A stretch of DNA of 41,455 nucleotides. Source: Candidatus Methylacidiphilales bacterium (GTDB lineage Bacteria > Verrucomicrobiota > Verrucomicrobiia > Methylacidiphilales > JANWVL01). A model generated the notes under the pieces. The model saw only the letters and a list, made by a program, of their open reading frames with translations, had not been told where the DNA came from and searched no databases. The translations under genes and the position numbers were made by a program. Below, one piece after another: positions 41,132-41,455 of the stretch (position 1 is the first letter of the stretch; each line of letters opens with the position of its first letter). The stretch covers positions 1-41,455 of the forward strand of contig JANWVL010000148.1 of assembly GCA_025056655.1 (NCBI GenBank), written 5' to 3'.

Positions 41132-41455
41132 GACTGCCCTCCTGATGACTGCCCTCCTGATGACGATTGCGCCACGTCAGGCGTCTGCTCCGTCGGCTTG
41201 CGCTTCAGCAGCACTTTGCGCCGCTGCCCAGCAGCGCCGTTGTCGTTAGTAGCAGTAAGCCGCTCATCGCCATCGCGTTCCTCACCGTGGTGGACGGCGA
41301 AGCTCAAGGCAACAACCTCGGTGACGACCTGCTTGACCATCGTCCCGCCGATGCTGCCGAGCGCCTTGCGCGCTGCAGCATCCTCGATCAACGAGGCGAG
41401 CGAGACCTGGATATCCCGGCTGGCGATCAGCCCAACCAGCTCCAGCGTCCGCCCG
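41128..41455 (-). CDS. C-terminal part of an unknown protein (runs off right edge)
   Basis: The frame is open from the window edge to the TGA at 41128, about 108 residues. It starts GRTLELVGLIASRDIQVSLA and continues with an Ala/Gly/Val-rich helical part, a charged segment (HHGEERDGDERLTATNDNG) and a Ser/Gly/Gln tail with a small repeat (SSGGQ twice). Function is unknown. First visible gene of the GC-rich operon with the prepilin peptidase. Confidence 0.6.
   Translation of the reverse strand, partial: GRTLELVGLIASRDIQVSLASLIEDAAARKALGSIGGTMVKQVVTEVVALSFAVHHGEERDGDERLTATNDNGAAGQRRKVLLKRKPTEQTPDVAQSSSGGQSSGGQS
41132..41161. repeat. Two tandem 15-bp units
   Basis: GACTGCCCTCCTGAT occurs twice in a row, coding for the SSGGQ repeats at the end of the right-edge gene, directly before the prepilin peptidase start. 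Confidence 0.85.

Overview
The window looks like Chloroflexota (Anaerolineae-like) DNA. The main clues are a giant exported protein with FG-GAP-type, DUF11 and SdrD/CNA-B-like modules ending in a 'YLPLI ... YEPDN' tail, long Pro/Thr linkers, and a 1429-residue RpoC with a long coiled-coil insertion. Most genes lie in AT-rich DNA (my estimate by eye, not a computed value, is about 35-40% GC). Several GC-rich stretches are spliced into it, and nearly all of them hold broken mobile or defence genes. The taxonomic assignment is inference; no database search was run.

Layout. 1-119: start of a lipoprotein running off the left edge. 323-11725 (minus): two transcription units for the cell envelope. 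The upstream one encodes a TadE-like protein, a Pro/Thr-rich bitopic protein and two lipoproteins. The downstream one encodes a small exported protein, the 2374-residue giant and a membrane-anchored protein. 11767-16056: rpoC, with no rpoB beside it. 16.2-18.9 kb: GC-rich scrap with a decayed ISAs1-family element, IS1-like fragments and a broken HNH gene beside an intact coiled-coil gene. 19.3-21.3 kb: an SH3b protein translationally coupled to an unknown 484-residue protein. 21.3-25.75 kb (minus): a PrgI-like and a VirB2-like gene, a small unknown, an orphan OmpR-type regulator and a HEAT-like repeat protein. 25.8-31.9 kb: a graveyard with a type III-like restriction-modification pair, serine and tyrosine recombinase fragments, a Phd/VapC remnant and a second ISAs1 copy, plus tRNA-Asp. 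32.5-38.3 kb: AT-rich again, with tRNA-Asn, IS1-like remains, a DUF1874 (ring-nuclease family) protein lacking the catalytic His, TadE/G- and pilin-like genes, lipoproteins, and tRNA-Leu abutting a three-gene membrane operon. 38.3-41.455 kb: strongly GC-rich, with a frameshifted unknown gene, a frameshifted tyrosine recombinase and an intact operon that includes an A24-type prepilin peptidase.

Common thread. Almost every promoter-proximal gene in the AT-rich parts has a TATAAT-like -10 box only 6-10 nt before its start codon, so the mRNAs should be leaderless or nearly so. Downstream genes in operons use ATGA overlaps or Shine-Dalgarno sites. Small lipobox proteins with two further hydrophobic segments recur, sometimes followed by a multi-pass protein. 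With the PrgI-like, TadE/G-like and prepilin peptidase genes they hint at a dispersed pilus or T4SS-like surface machine. No assembly ATPase is present in the window. The most intriguing single gene is the DUF1874 protein at 33.7 kb.
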